Below are positions 8,581 to 16,465 of a DNA stretch of 40,101 nucleotides, piece by piece. The stretch is from UBA3064 sp023258775 (GTDB taxonomy: Bacteria; Pseudomonadota; Gammaproteobacteria; Burkholderiales; Burkholderiaceae_E). The position numbers were made by a program, and so were the translations under genes. Numbering within the stretch: position 1 is the first letter of the stretch; every line of letters begins with the position of its first letter. The notes under the pieces were generated by a model. It was not told the DNA's origin. It ran no database searches and saw nothing but the letters and a program-made list of their open reading frames with translations. The DNA lies in assembly GCA_044355655.1 (NCBI GenBank), contig JBIKXS010000028.1, forward strand, positions 1 through 40,101, given 5' to 3'.

Positions 8581-9329
8581 ATGGCTGGATCTATGCGATT
8601 CGTCTAGCCGCTCTTCTTGCATTTTTTGGCGCTTGGGAATTTGCGCCACGCTTAGGGATCGTCAATTCGTCGCTTTTGCCACCCTTTGGCGACGTGCTTT
8701 CAACGCTTTGGGGCTTATTGGATCGCCCCAAAGTGCATGAGGCAATCCTCGTGACTGGCGCAGAGGTATTGGTTGCTTTTGCAATTGCGATTCCCCTTGG
8801 GACGGCTTTGGGCGTGGTCATCGCCGAAAATCATTATATCGGTGCAATTTTTCGACCGCTATTGTTTTACGTCTTTAGCATTCCAAAATCAATCTTCCTG
8901 CCGATGTTTATTCTTGTCTTCGGGATTAGTTTCGCGCAAAAAGTTGCTTATGCAGCCTTCACGACAACTTTTGTAGTGCTTATGAGTGCGGCGGCTTGCG
9001 TTGAATCAGTAAAGGAAGAATTTCTTCTAGTCGCTCGATCGTATGGTGCAACGCGTTCACAAATTCTGTTTCGGGTTTATCTGCCAAGCATGTTGCCGAT
9101 GCTTCTCGAAGCAATCCGGATCGCGATGATATTTAACTTTACTGGTGTGATGATTGCAGAAATGTATGCTTCAAGAAGCGGTATAGGACACCTGATTGCA
9201 GGCTGGGGCGAGAACTTTCAAATGCCACAGTTGTTTGCTGGCATTTTGCTCTTGTCACTCATAGCTATTGCGTTTAACGAGTCGATACGGGTATTGGAAG
9301 AGCGCTATAGCACCTGGAGAGCCTCATGA
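8577..9329 (+). CDS. SsuC/TauC-type ABC transporter permease (first)
   Basis: Permease of 250 residues with six membrane segments and the binding-protein-dependent transport domain. The EAA loop is visible as ESVKEEFLLVARSYGATRSQILFRVYLPSMLP (about residues 140-172), where the helix contacts the ATPase. Translation starts at GTG (8577), overlapping the stop of the binding-protein gene by four bases (GTGA), which implies translational coupling. A second, different permease follows two genes later, so the importer probably has a heterodimeric pore. The family handles sulfonates, taurine, thiamine precursors and similar small solutes; the substrate here is unknown. Confidence 0.88.
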   Translation: MNGWIYAIRLAALLAFFGAWEFAPRLGIVNSSLLPPFGDVLSTLWGLLDRPKVHEAILVTGAEVLVAFAIAIPLGTALGVVIAENHYIGAIFRPLLFYVFSIPKSIFLPMFILVFGISFAQKVAYAAFTTTFVVLMSAAACVESVKEEFLLVARSYGATRSQILFRVYLPSMLPMLLEAIRIAMIFNFTGVMIAEMYASRSGIGHLIAGWGENFQMPQLFAGILLLSLIAIAFNESIRVLEERYSTWRAS

Positions 9330-10108
9330 GCGTTTCAAGTTCCGCTGACCTAGCGCTCCAAACAAAAGGACTAAGCCACATCTATCAAGGTGTGAATGGT
9401 GAAGTACAGGCACTTTCCGATATAAATATTGACGTAAAGGCTGGCAAGTTTATCGTTATCGTTGGACCAAGTGGCTGCGGCAAAACGTCGCTATTGATGA
9501 TGATGGCTGGATTGCGACGACAAACCACAGGCGAATTGTTATGCCTCGGTCAACCGATGCACGAACCTGACCCTCAACGAGTTGGCGTTGTATTCCAAGA
9601 AGCAAGTCTTTACCCCTGGCTAACAGCTGCCGACAATGTAGCGTTTCCATTAAGTATTCGCGGTGATGATAAGCAACGCGCTCGACAGCGTGCACTTTCC
9701 ATGTTGGCATTGGTAGGACTGGAGGGCTTTGAGAACCGATACCCTCATGAGTTGTCAGGGGGCATGAAGCAGCGTGTTTCGATCGCAAGGGGTCTTGCAC
9801 AGGATCCGCCAGTTTTGCTGATGGACGAACCGTTTGCAGCACTCGATGAGCAAACGCGAATGACCATGGGTCATGAGCTTTTACGCATTTGGTCGACGAC
9901 ATCCAAAACGGTTGTTTTTATAACGCATAGCTTGACAGAGGCTGTCTATCTCGCCGATGAAGTGCACGTCATGTCGGCGCGTCCTGGCCGCTTAATCGAC
10001 TTTGTAGCCATTGACCTTCCTCGTCCAAGAACCTACGAAATCATGGCGACCGAACGCTTTGGGATGCTGCGTGAGCGGATTTGGCAACAGATCCGTAAAT
10101 CTCATTAA
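9326..10108 (+). CDS. SsuB/TauB-type ABC transporter ATP-binding protein
   Basis: Cytoplasmic ATPase of 260 residues with every catalytic element in place: Walker A GPSGCGKT (about 48-55), Q-loop VVFQEASLYPW, signature LSGGMKQR, Walker B VLLMDEP, D-loop ALDEQ and switch histidine ITHS. It energises the importer made with the two flanking permeases. The ATG overlaps the end of the first permease by four bases (ATGA). This is the only ATPase in the cluster, so it presumably forms the homodimer serving both permease subunits. Confidence 0.92.
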   Translation: MSVSSSADLALQTKGLSHIYQGVNGEVQALSDINIDVKAGKFIVIVGPSGCGKTSLLMMMAGLRRQTTGELLCLGQPMHEPDPQRVGVVFQEASLYPWLTAADNVAFPLSIRGDDKQRARQRALSMLALVGLEGFENRYPHELSGGMKQRVSIARGLAQDPPVLLMDEPFAALDEQTRMTMGHELLRIWSTTSKTVVFITHSLTEAVYLADEVHVMSARPGRLIDFVAIDLPRPRTYEIMATERFGMLRERIWQQIRKSH

Positions 10109-10112
10109 TATC

Positions 10113-10925
10113 ATGATCACTCGACCTTCACCCCGAAGTGTTCGCTGGGCGATGCTAATCATCATGCTCACCAGCTGGCAACTACTACCGGCAACCGGCA
10201 TCATCCCAGAGCTTTTTCTGCCTTCGCTGTCTAAGACTATATCGGTATTAATATTAGATTGGAAGATCTACGGTAGTGCTTTACTTGTCACACTTGGTGA
10301 AGTTGTACTTGCGATGGTAATTGCCTGTGGTGGGGGCATTGCTGCCGGTGCGATTGTGGGCGGATTTTCATTAATCCGAACGATTTTCTTACCCATTTTT
10401 TCGAGCCTTTACGCAGTCCCTATTGTCATTCTTTATCCCGTACTTACCGCTTGGCTCGGCGTAGGACCACCTTCGAAGATTGTGTTCGCAGGGGTATACG
10501 CTTTTTTCCCCGTGATGCTATCGACAGCAGCAGGTATCAGAACAATCGATCCACAATTCCTACTCGTTGCTAGAAGTATGGGGGCGAACCTCTTGCAGCA
10601 GGTCCTACTTGTCATCGTGCCTGCCGCATTGCCAACCATCTTTAACGGGCTCCGGCTGGGAGGCGCATTAGCAATTATTGGTGTTGTCGTTGCCGAGATG
10701 CTCACGGCAGCGGCCGGTATCGGATATTTGGTGACCTTGAACCGTACCATTCTTGATAGCCCGCGCGTCTTTGCTGCACTGTTGATGATCCTACTGCTTT
10801 CAATTGCCTACGACATTGGCACACGTCTGCTGGAAGCGAGATTAATCAGCTGGGTGCCTCAGCGACAGTCCCCGTTGGCAGGACGAGGTAGCTTAAGTGC
10901 CAACACAACAACGTCAGCAGCCTAA
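10113..10925 (+). CDS. SsuC/TauC-type ABC transporter permease (second)
   Basis: Permease of 270 residues, distinct from the first. The start chosen is ATG 10113, four bases after the ATPase stop; in-frame sequence further upstream overlaps the ATPase and is not needed. Six membrane segments are visible, with an EAA loop around TIDPQFLLVARSMGANLLQQVLLVIVPAALP. The C-terminus ends in a soluble tail rich in Ser, Thr and Ala that overlaps the short leader of the next gene. The Shine-Dalgarno sequence is weak, which fits coupling to translation of the ATPase. It probably pairs with the first permease as the second half of the pore. Confidence 0.85.
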   Translation: MITRPSPRSVRWAMLIIMLTSWQLLPATGIIPELFLPSLSKTISVLILDWKIYGSALLVTLGEVVLAMVIACGGGIAAGAIVGGFSLIRTIFLPIFSSLYAVPIVILYPVLTAWLGVGPPSKIVFAGVYAFFPVMLSTAAGIRTIDPQFLLVARSMGANLLQQVLLVIVPAALPTIFNGLRLGGALAIIGVVVAEMLTAAAGIGYLVTLNRTILDSPRVFAALLMILLLSIAYDIGTRLLEARLISWVPQRQSPLAGRGSLSANTTTSAA

Positions 10926-10938
10926 CTCGAGGATTATC

Positions 10939-11979
10939 ATGACTTTGCCCACTCACCTATTGCCCACAACAGTCGTAGGAAGCTACCCACAGCCAGATTG
11001 GTTGATCAACCGTCAACTACTTTCAAAAATGGTGCCACGTACCCGGGTCAGCGAGCTATGGCGGGTGCGCGAAGAATTCCTGGAGCAGGCTCAAGACGAC
11101 GCTACACTTTTGGCCATTCGTGATATGGAACTTGCTGGTATTGATATCGTTACAGATGGTGAAATTCGTCGGGAAAGCTACTCTAATCGCTTTGCCACAG
11201 CGCTTGAAGGTATCGACGACAAACGCCCTGGCGTTATTATTTCTAAATCGGGCGCCGAAACATTGGTGCCACGTGTCGTGTCGGAGATTCGCAGAAAAGG
11301 ACCCGTGGAGTTGCGAGATATGGTGTTTTTGCGAGAAAACACGAAGCGAGCAGCTAAAATTACGCTGCCTGGGCCTTTCACGATGACGCAGCAGGCAAAG
11401 AATGAATTTTATAAAGATGATGAATCGCTTGCCATGGACTTCGCAAAAGCAGTCAATGAGGAAGCGCTCGAACTAGAAGCTGCAGGCGCCGATATCATCC
11501 AGCTTGATGAACCTTGGTTGAGAAATGACCCCGAAGCTGCGAGTCGCTACGCAGTGGCCGCAATTAACCGTGCGTTACAGGGCTTAAAAGTTCCAACGGT
11601 CGTTCACCTTTGCTTTGGTTACGCAGCCGTTGTCACCGGCAAAAAGCCCTCGGGTTATTCATTCTTACCTGGCCTATCTGACAGCATCGCAAAGCAGATC
11701 TCCATTGAAGCTGCGCAACCCAAGCTCGATCTTGGCGTCCTTAGAGATCTTGCGGGCAAGAAGATCATGCTTGGGGTCTTGGATCTTTCAGAGCACCGAA
11801 TCGAGACACCAGAACTTGTTGCAGAACGTATCAGGTCAGGGCTTCGCTATGTCCGAGCCGAGGATCTGATTCCTGCGCCCGATTGTGGGATGAAGTATTT
11901 GCCAAGAAACGTTGCCTTCGGAAAGCTTAAGTCGCTCGCAGAAGGTGCAGCAATCGTGCGTCGAGAGTTATCTTCTTGA
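10939..11979 (+). CDS. MetE C-terminal-like (cobalamin-independent methionine synthase family) methyltransferase
   Basis: Protein of 346 residues, about half the length of full MetE and equal to a stand-alone catalytic barrel. The start ATG (10939) has GAGG seven bases upstream. Family marks are the N-terminal TTVVGSYPQPDWL, TDGEIRRESY, LPGPFTMTQQAKNEFY, LDEPWL and the zinc-ligand pattern VHLCFGY (His-x-Cys) with a distal cysteine in PAPDCGMKYLP. Such enzymes transfer a methyl group to a thiol, classically from methyltetrahydrofolate to homocysteine. Short forms may use other methyl donors or act in demethylation of imported compounds. It is the last gene of the importer operon, so the imported compound may be its methyl donor or acceptor. 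That link is an inference from position. Confidence 0.8.
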   Translation: MTLPTHLLPTTVVGSYPQPDWLINRQLLSKMVPRTRVSELWRVREEFLEQAQDDATLLAIRDMELAGIDIVTDGEIRRESYSNRFATALEGIDDKRPGVIISKSGAETLVPRVVSEIRRKGPVELRDMVFLRENTKRAAKITLPGPFTMTQQAKNEFYKDDESLAMDFAKAVNEEALELEAAGADIIQLDEPWLRNDPEAASRYAVAAINRALQGLKVPTVVHLCFGYAAVVTGKKPSGYSFLPGLSDSIAKQISIEAAQPKLDLGVLRDLAGKKIMLGVLDLSEHRIETPELVAERIRSGLRYVRAEDLIPAPDCGMKYLPRNVAFGKLKSLAEGAAIVRRELSS

Positions 11980-12058
11980 ATGCGATGAGTGCCTTATCTC
12001 GGCGATAAGTCACAGCATCAATGCACCCGTAGAGGCAAACGAACTTTAGGTTCCCATT

Positions 12059-12084
12059 GTGGCTAATTTGGTCAAATTAGCCAC
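12059..12084. terminator. Perfect 11-bp hairpin between convergent genes
   Basis: GTGGCTAATTT at 12059-12069 pairs with AAATTAGCCAC at 12074-12084 across a GGTC loop. It lies where the plus-strand methyltransferase operon meets the minus-strand chrA gene and includes the chrA stop codon. No U-tract follows on either strand, so it is a possible bidirectional barrier or 3'-end stabiliser rather than a textbook intrinsic terminator. A weaker hairpin, CTTATC-N5-GATAAG, sits at 11993-12009. Confidence 0.45.
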
Positions 12085-13298
12085 CAACCTGCTAAAGCAC
12101 CGAAGAAGACCACGAGCACTGGCGAGATACGGGCATACACGAGCAAGCCAAAGGCTGCGAGTGCCAGTCCAAAGTCTGCGCGTCCGTGAATGGCGCTAGT
12201 CCAAACCGGGTCATAGAGTGCTGACAGCAGGATGCCCACCACGCCAGCATTCACACCCGCCATGGTGCTGCGGATTGCATCACGCTGTCTTAGCGCATCC
12301 CAGAATGGCAGCGCACCGATCACCAGCAGCCAGGCTGGCAAGAAGATCGCCAATAAAAACAACAGTCCTCCCTGCCATCCTGAAAGCGGCCCTTGCATGA
12401 CGGCACCAAGGTAGGCGGCAAATGTAAAAAGCGGGCCAGGCACGGCCTGTGCTGCACCGTAGCCTGCCAGGAACTCTGAGTTGCCCACGGCACCCGGCGG
12501 CACGACGGCAGCCTGCAGCAATGGCAACACCACATGGCCACCGCCAAAGACCAGGGAGCCCGATCGATAGAACCCCTCTATCAGCGCCCACAGCGAGGAG
12601 CCCGTGGCTGCCACCACCAATGGCAACCCAGAGAGCAGCGCGAAGAACAGCACCAAGGCAGCCAACCCCGCTGTGCGGGTAACGCCGTAACCGATGTGTG
12701 GCACGGGTTCCTCATGCGCCAGTTTGACCATCCACCACCCAATCAGGCCACAGGCCAGAATCGCTCCCACCTGCCCCAGCCATGAAGGCAGCATCAGCGT
12801 GAGCAGTGCGGAGAAGATGGCGAGCGCGGCGCGCGTGCGATCCGGGCAAAGGGACTTGGCCATGCTCCACACGGCTTGGGCAACCACAGCGACAGCCACG
12901 ACCTTGAGTCCATGCACGGCGCCTGATGCCGCCAGATCGCTGTACTGCGCAATCCCGTAGGCAAACAAGATGAGCGCTAGGGCCGAGGGCATCGTGAAGC
13001 CGATCCAGGCCATCAGTGAGCCCAGCCAGCCTGCGCGCTGCTGGCCCAGCGCCATGCCCACCTGGCTACTGGCCGGACCTGGGAGGAACTGGCACAGCGC
13101 AACCAGATCGGAATAGCTTTTCTCGTCCAGCCACTTACGGCGTTCGACAAACTCAGTGCGGAAGTAACCCAGGTGCGCGACTGGACCGCCAAACGAGGTC
13201 AGCCCCAGCTTAAGGAAGGCTACTAAGACTTCCAGGGGGTTCCCACGTTGGGTGTCAGTAGCTTGCAGGTTTGCGTTTTTTTGAAGTTCGTGAGTCAT
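12072..13298 (-). CDS. chrA: Chromate efflux transporter ChrA
   Basis: Protein of about 408 residues with ten or more membrane segments, the length of a two-domain (long-chain) CHR transporter. The first CHR half has LGLTSFGGPVAHLGYFRTEF, then QFLPGPASSQVGMALG. The second half repeats the pattern as GSLVFGGGHVVLPLLQ and AQAVPGPLFTFAAYLG. It exports chromate from the cytoplasm, probably driven by proton motive force. The start chosen is ATG 13298; an in-frame GTG at 13325 would add nine poorly conserved residues. No chrB or other chromate regulator adjoins it. GC content is visibly higher than in the operons to its left. Confidence 0.92.
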   Translation of the reverse strand: MTHELQKNANLQATDTQRGNPLEVLVAFLKLGLTSFGGPVAHLGYFRTEFVERRKWLDEKSYSDLVALCQFLPGPASSQVGMALGQQRAGWLGSLMAWIGFTMPSALALILFAYGIAQYSDLAASGAVHGLKVVAVAVVAQAVWSMAKSLCPDRTRAALAIFSALLTLMLPSWLGQVGAILACGLIGWWMVKLAHEEPVPHIGYGVTRTAGLAALVLFFALLSGLPLVVAATGSSLWALIEGFYRSGSLVFGGGHVVLPLLQAAVVPPGAVGNSEFLAGYGAAQAVPGPLFTFAAYLGAVMQGPLSGWQGGLLFLLAIFLPAWLLVIGALPFWDALRQRDAIRSTMAGVNAGVVGILLSALYDPVWTSAIHGRADFGLALAAFGLLVYARISPVLVVFFGALAGWWLI

Positions 13299-13946
13299 TG
13301 CGGGATGCTTTCGGTCGTACTTCACCCGTTAGTTCAGCGAGCCTCGGCTGCAAAGCTGCCAGCGCTTATCGCCCATTATCGGTCACCACATAGCGCTTGC
13401 GCGCCTTGCCAGCCACCACCTCAAGTAGATCGATCTTATACATACCAAGCGGCGTTTTAATCGATGAGGGAAGATACCTTGGTTTAAACCCTTGCCAAGC
13501 ATTTCCTAAAACGTGCTGACCGGTGTAAATTTTGGCATGATTAATCATTGCCCTGACGGGCTCACCGCGCACTGGCCACCGAAGCAGCCGAGCAAGGTTG
13601 GATACGTCGAAAGTAAATAAACCGCGTAATGAGTTGAGTCTTTGCACGAGGCAGCGGCACCCAACCCTTTCTTTTCGATCTATTTGGCGATGTAAACGAC
13701 TAAAAACGCCATCGTCCTGACTTCGATACTTTCGCACTTCGGTGCGTTTGCGGGCGTGGTAGGGTCTTCAAAGGAAGAGTGCCTCATGCACACCACGGGA
13801 TGGTGCAAACCCACATTATTCCACCCAGTTTTCCAGCCGCAAACGCTCTATTCGCGCGAACTCACGCAGTTTGTTCGTAACCAAGACGGCGCCCAGCCCA
13901 AAAGCACACCCATTTACACCCATTCGAGCCGGGCGTCCTTGGAGGT
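13299..13946. other. Intergenic stretch without a recognisable gene
   Basis: About 650 bases upstream of chrA and of the toxin-antitoxin operon. A 123-codon minus-strand frame (13737 to 13366) ends in KARKRYVVTDNGR, vaguely like the wing of a winged-helix protein. It has no convincing ribosome-binding site and I recognise no family, so I do not call it a gene. It could be a decayed regulator. No transposase remnant or RNA gene is evident here. Confidence 0.35.
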
Positions 13947-13987
13947 AATGCAATTGCATTGACAACACAATGCGACTGCATTACCAT
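13947..13987 (+). promoter_or_regulatory. Promoter and tandem palindromic operator of the prlF-yhaV operon
   Basis: A perfect 14-base palindrome, AATGCAATTGCATT (13947-13960), is followed by a near copy, AATGCGACTGCATT (13969-13982), with start-to-start spacing of 22 bases, about two helical turns. Between and overlapping them lies a consensus -35 TTGACA (13959-13964), then 17 bases, then a -10-like TACCAT (13982-13987). Both sites would block RNA polymerase. This is the layout expected for autorepression by the AbrB-fold antitoxin encoded just downstream; that role is inferred. Confidence 0.65.
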
Positions 13988-14020
13988 TCAAGCATCAACC
14001 CAGATCCGCAGGAGACTGCC

Positions 14021-14350
14021 ATGGCCGCGACCCTCGAAGTCGAATCCACACTCACCGATCGCTACCAGACCACAGTGCCGGAAACCGTGCGTCGTGCCCT
14101 CAAGCTGGGCAAGCGCGACAAGATCCACTACACCATTCGCCCCAGCGGAGAGGTAGTGCTGACGCGCGTCGAAGCTTCGGACGGTGACGACCCGGTACTC
14201 GGTCAGTTCCTCGGATTCCTAGCCGCCGATATCACTCGCCATCCCGAGCGGCTGCAAGCTGTGGATGCCGGCCTCGTCCAACGCCTCCAGGTGCTGGTCG
14301 GCGGCGTCGATGTCGATCTCGATGCCGCCCTGTCGGAAGACGATGAATGA
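14021..14350 (+). CDS. prlF: PrlF-type antitoxin (AbrB/SpoVT fold)
   Basis: Antitoxin of 109 residues. The start chosen is ATG 14021, with AGGAG six bases upstream; an in-frame ATG at 13970 overlaps the promoter and is rejected. The N-terminal swapped-hairpin DNA-binding domain is visible as ESTLTDRYQTTVPETVRRALKLGKRDKIHYTIRPSGEVVL (split here by the usual AbrB bends), and the acidic C-terminal half binds the toxin. In Escherichia coli PrlF (SohA) neutralises YhaV and represses its own operon. The stop overlaps the toxin start by four bases (ATGA), so the two are coupled. Confidence 0.92.
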   Translation: MAATLEVESTLTDRYQTTVPETVRRALKLGKRDKIHYTIRPSGEVVLTRVEASDGDDPVLGQFLGFLAADITRHPERLQAVDAGLVQRLQVLVGGVDVDLDAALSEDDE

Positions 14351-14859
14351 GTGCAGGGAGGCCTGAGCCCTTGGTCATTCATGGCTGGACGGTTTTCGCC
14401 CATCCTCTGTTCCTGGCGCAGATCGAAGCGCTGGCGCAGCAGGTCAAGGCACTGAAGCAGAAGGACCCGGCCGGGTACGTAAAAAAGAACGCCAGCAAAC
14501 GGCTCGCCGCTATCACCAAACTGGCGTTCGATGTCATTCCGCAAGATCCGACGCGACCGGAGTACCGCCAGGGCGGGACGCTCGGTAACGATCACAAGCA
14601 CTGGTTTCGCGCCAAGTTCTTCCAGCAGTACCGACTATTCTTCCGCTACCACGCCCCGAGCAAGGTGATCGTCTTCGCTTGGGTGAACGACGAAGACACC
14701 AAACGCGCTTATGAAAGCAGCGACGACGCCTACCGGGTGTTCCGCAAGATGCTGGAAAGCGGGCATCCGCCTGATGACTGGGATCGGCTCCTGGCAGAGG
14801 CGCAAAAAGAATCGCAGCGGCTGCAGGGATCACTGGCCAGGGCGGCAGCAGCACAGTGA
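14347..14859 (+). CDS. yhaV: YhaV-type ribonuclease toxin
   Basis: Toxin of 170 residues in the YhaV branch of the RelE superfamily. Diagnostic stretches are the N-terminal IHGWTVFAHPLFLAQIEAL, the central KRLAAITKLAFDVIPQDPT and the core RAKFFQQYRLFFRYH followed by VIVFAWVNDEDTKRAYES. The basic and aromatic residues in these last two stretches make up the likely RNA-cleaving face. YhaV cleaves mRNA in a translation-linked way and is held inactive by PrlF. It is about the family's normal length (E. coli YhaV is about 154 residues), with a slightly longer Gln/Ala-rich C-terminus. It lies close to a defence island, a common setting for such modules. Confidence 0.92.
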   Translation: MSAGRPEPLVIHGWTVFAHPLFLAQIEALAQQVKALKQKDPAGYVKKNASKRLAAITKLAFDVIPQDPTRPEYRQGGTLGNDHKHWFRAKFFQQYRLFFRYHAPSKVIVFAWVNDEDTKRAYESSDDAYRVFRKMLESGHPPDDWDRLLAEAQKESQRLQGSLARAAAAQ

Positions 14860-15008
14860 TGGCGGCACGCGGCATTCTGAGTGCGGCGAATCTGCTCTCC
14901 AATCTCCGCAATTTCCGCGGCGAATAGTCGACGCCTACGTATCACTTGGCTCTCGGGCGGAACAGCGCCTTCATGGACTCCTGCCAACTCATTCGGAAGG
15001 AGACCAAG

Positions 15009-15221
15009 ATGGACGTCGTTCACCTCAATCAAAAGCAACTGGCCACACGCTGGTGCATAAGCGAGGCCACCCTGGAACGCTGGCGCAGCGAGGGGATGGG
15101 CCCCAAGTTCCTGAAGCTCTGTGGTCGGGTGCTCTACCGGCAGGTCGACATCGAAGCCTACGAGGAGTCGTGCCTGGCGACGTCAACCAAGACCGTGGCG
15201 GCCCAGGTAAGTGCTGGCTGA
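15009..15221 (+). CDS. AlpA-like helix-turn-helix DNA-binding protein
   Basis: Protein of 70 residues made almost wholly of a winged MerR-like/excisionase HTH: LNQKQLATRWCISEATLERWRSEGMGPKFLK, then the wing GRVLYRQVDIEAYEE. AGGAG lies six bases before the ATG at 15009. Proteins of this type act as excisionases or as activators of integrase genes on integrative elements. No integrase is present in the window, so this may be a relic or a regulator acting in trans. It stands alone, followed by the hairpin-rich non-coding region. Confidence 0.8.
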   Translation: MDVVHLNQKQLATRWCISEATLERWRSEGMGPKFLKLCGRVLYRQVDIEAYEESCLATSTKTVAAQVSAG

Positions 15222-16120
15222 GCAATGTTCCGATTCGTCTGTAGATAACGGCAAGTACCGACGATTTTCAACGCGGGCGAGCCGGCTTCCGGCCGACTGA
15301 ACGTCCGCAGTCCGCAAGGGCGGACCAATCAAGGAGTTTGTTGAAAATCAACGACCTGGCATCGGGCCGTGCGGGCTGGTGAGGGTTCCTGCGGGTTCGT
15401 GCGGAAAGATTCGAACTCCTGCGGGGTATGGGTGGGGTAAAACCCGGAATCAAATTCGTGTATATCAAGTCCTGCTAAGACCCGTAGTAACCTTGCGAAA
15501 GGATGCGGAGTGTTGCTTGCCCCTGCTCTGACCGCGTCGCCTGCCTCTAATTTCCGCATCTTTCCCATCCTGTCTTTCAGCCAAGTTCAGGATCACATTT
15601 CGAATTTGAGGAGACGCGCATTCCGGTAACTCCATTGCCGCGATGCAGTTGCTTATCGCGAGCGGCAACAACGGTGGCCGGCTCCCCTCGTGTATGGCGA
15701 ATCGGACGTGCCGCGCTCATATGCTTCCCGTGCTCGAGGGGAGGGGCGCCCCATTCTAGGGCATGCTGCCATGCCCTAGAAGTAAAAAAAGTTCGCCAAT
15801 GGCAAACAAAATTCTTGCTTTTGGGCAGTAACCGGCTACGCTTATTTTGCTTGGGCTAAAGAGAGCACTCGTCATTCGTGGGGATGTGGAAACGCATCTC
15901 GTGGGGCCGGAAGGCTCTGATGTTCTCTGCGGTTACGCGGTCATGCGGTAGGCGTTACGTAGTGGCCGAGTGGTTGCAGCGAAGCCGGTCCCGGACGAGT
16001 ACCGGGTAAACGCAGAGGATTGGGCCCAAATAGGCCAAAACCCACCTGACCCCGTGGTCCGCAGGTTTTGGCATTAACCCGCACCTTTCCGCAGGGGTTT
16101 GCAAGGCTGGCAGGAAAAGG
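15222..16120. other. Hairpin-rich non-coding region
   Basis: No frame here has a convincing start and family match. Perfect structures seen: an outer repeat GATTTTCAAC (15263-15272) with GTTGAAAATC (15340-15349). This encloses GCCGG-CTT-CCGGC (15281-15293) and GTCCGC-AAGG-GCGGAC (15310-15325). Next come GATGCGGA (about 15502-15509) with TCCGCATC (about 15553-15560), and CTCCCCTCG (15682-15690) with CGAGGGGAG (15735-15743). A palindrome GGGGCGCCCC (15743-15752) is followed by a 12-bp hairpin (15754-15781). The density suggests a structured RNA, a transfer or recombination site, or the scar of a mobile element. None of these can be chosen from sequence alone. Confidence 0.5.
15754..15781. repeat. 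Perfect 12-bp inverted repeat with CTGC loop
   Basis: TTCTAGGGCATG (15754-15765) pairs exactly with CATGCCCTAGAA (15770-15781). It is adjoined on the left by the palindrome GGGGCGCCCC. An A-tract, not a T-tract, follows on the plus strand, and the minus-strand exit is GC-rich, so it is not an intrinsic terminator in either direction. Confidence 0.7.
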
Positions 16121-16146
16121 ACCCCTAACTCAGAGGAGTTAGGGGT
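16113..16146 (-). terminator. Minus-strand terminator-like hairpin
   Basis: ACCCCTAACTC (16121-16131) pairs with GAGTTAGGGGT (16136-16146) around an AGAG loop, an 11-bp perfect stem. On the minus strand it is followed by CCTTTTCC. It directly follows, on that strand, the tmRNA/tRNA-like 3' end at 16154-16187, as a real RNA gene's terminator would. No intact gene is found upstream of it. Confidence 0.5.
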
Positions 16147-16153
16147 TTGAGAT

Positions 16154-16187
16154 TGGTGGCGGAACACGGAACCGAACCCGCGTCCGC
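16154..16187 (-). other. tmRNA/tRNA 3'-end-like sequence, candidate attachment-site remnant
   Basis: Read on the minus strand, the segment starts GCGGACGCGGGTTCG and ends TTCCGCCACCA. The first part matches the T-arm region of proteobacterial ssrA (GGACGCGGGTTC), and the end supplies a CCA-like 3' terminus. The ends fold on each other (GCGGA with TCCGC, then CGCGG with CCGTG across one bulge). There is no complete tRNA cloverleaf, and I see no tag-peptide reading frame in the upstream 300 bases. It is best read as a leftover or mimic of an integration target at the edge of the defence block. Confidence 0.4.
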
Positions 16188-16465
16188 AATCAGAACCAGA
16201 TAGAAACGCCTTGGCCTTCAGTGCGCGGTTTCGACGATTTGGCCACGCAAGCCAGACGTCACTCACAGCCCAAACTTGATGGGCCGATCAGCCGAGCCAG
16301 CGCGCCGATCCCCGTGGGCGCTCCGCCGTCACTTCCATCGTGATCTGCCTCTACCGTCACAGACCAAGGCCCTGCCGGTAGCCTAGTCGATGACGCATGA
16401 ATGTGGGAAAATTGGCTAGACTTGACAACCCGATTCCATTACAGGCCAAAGCTGAAGGCGACCCG

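Noticed and set aside
12280..12960. Several plus-strand frames opposite chrA
   Set aside because: Antisense shadows of a well-matched ChrA gene with no ribosome-binding sites.
13366..13737. Possible small winged-helix protein
   Set aside because: Only the last residues look regulator-like; there is no ribosome-binding site or recognisable N-terminal domain. Mentioned only in the intergenic note.
15263..15349. Integron attC site
   Set aside because: Ends do not match RYYYAAC/GTTRRRY, and the interior forms separate hairpins rather than one long imperfect stem. No integron integrase is present.
15754..15781. Rho-independent terminator
   Set aside because: No T-tract follows the stem on either strand.
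16141..16260. Functional tmRNA or tRNA gene on the minus strand
   Set aside because: Only a 3'-end-like segment is present. The T-stem does not pair canonically, and there is no acceptor 5' strand or tag-peptide frame upstream.
15955..16266. 103-codon minus-strand frame through the tRNA-like sequence
   Set aside because: It runs through the terminator hairpin and has no family match or ribosome-binding site.
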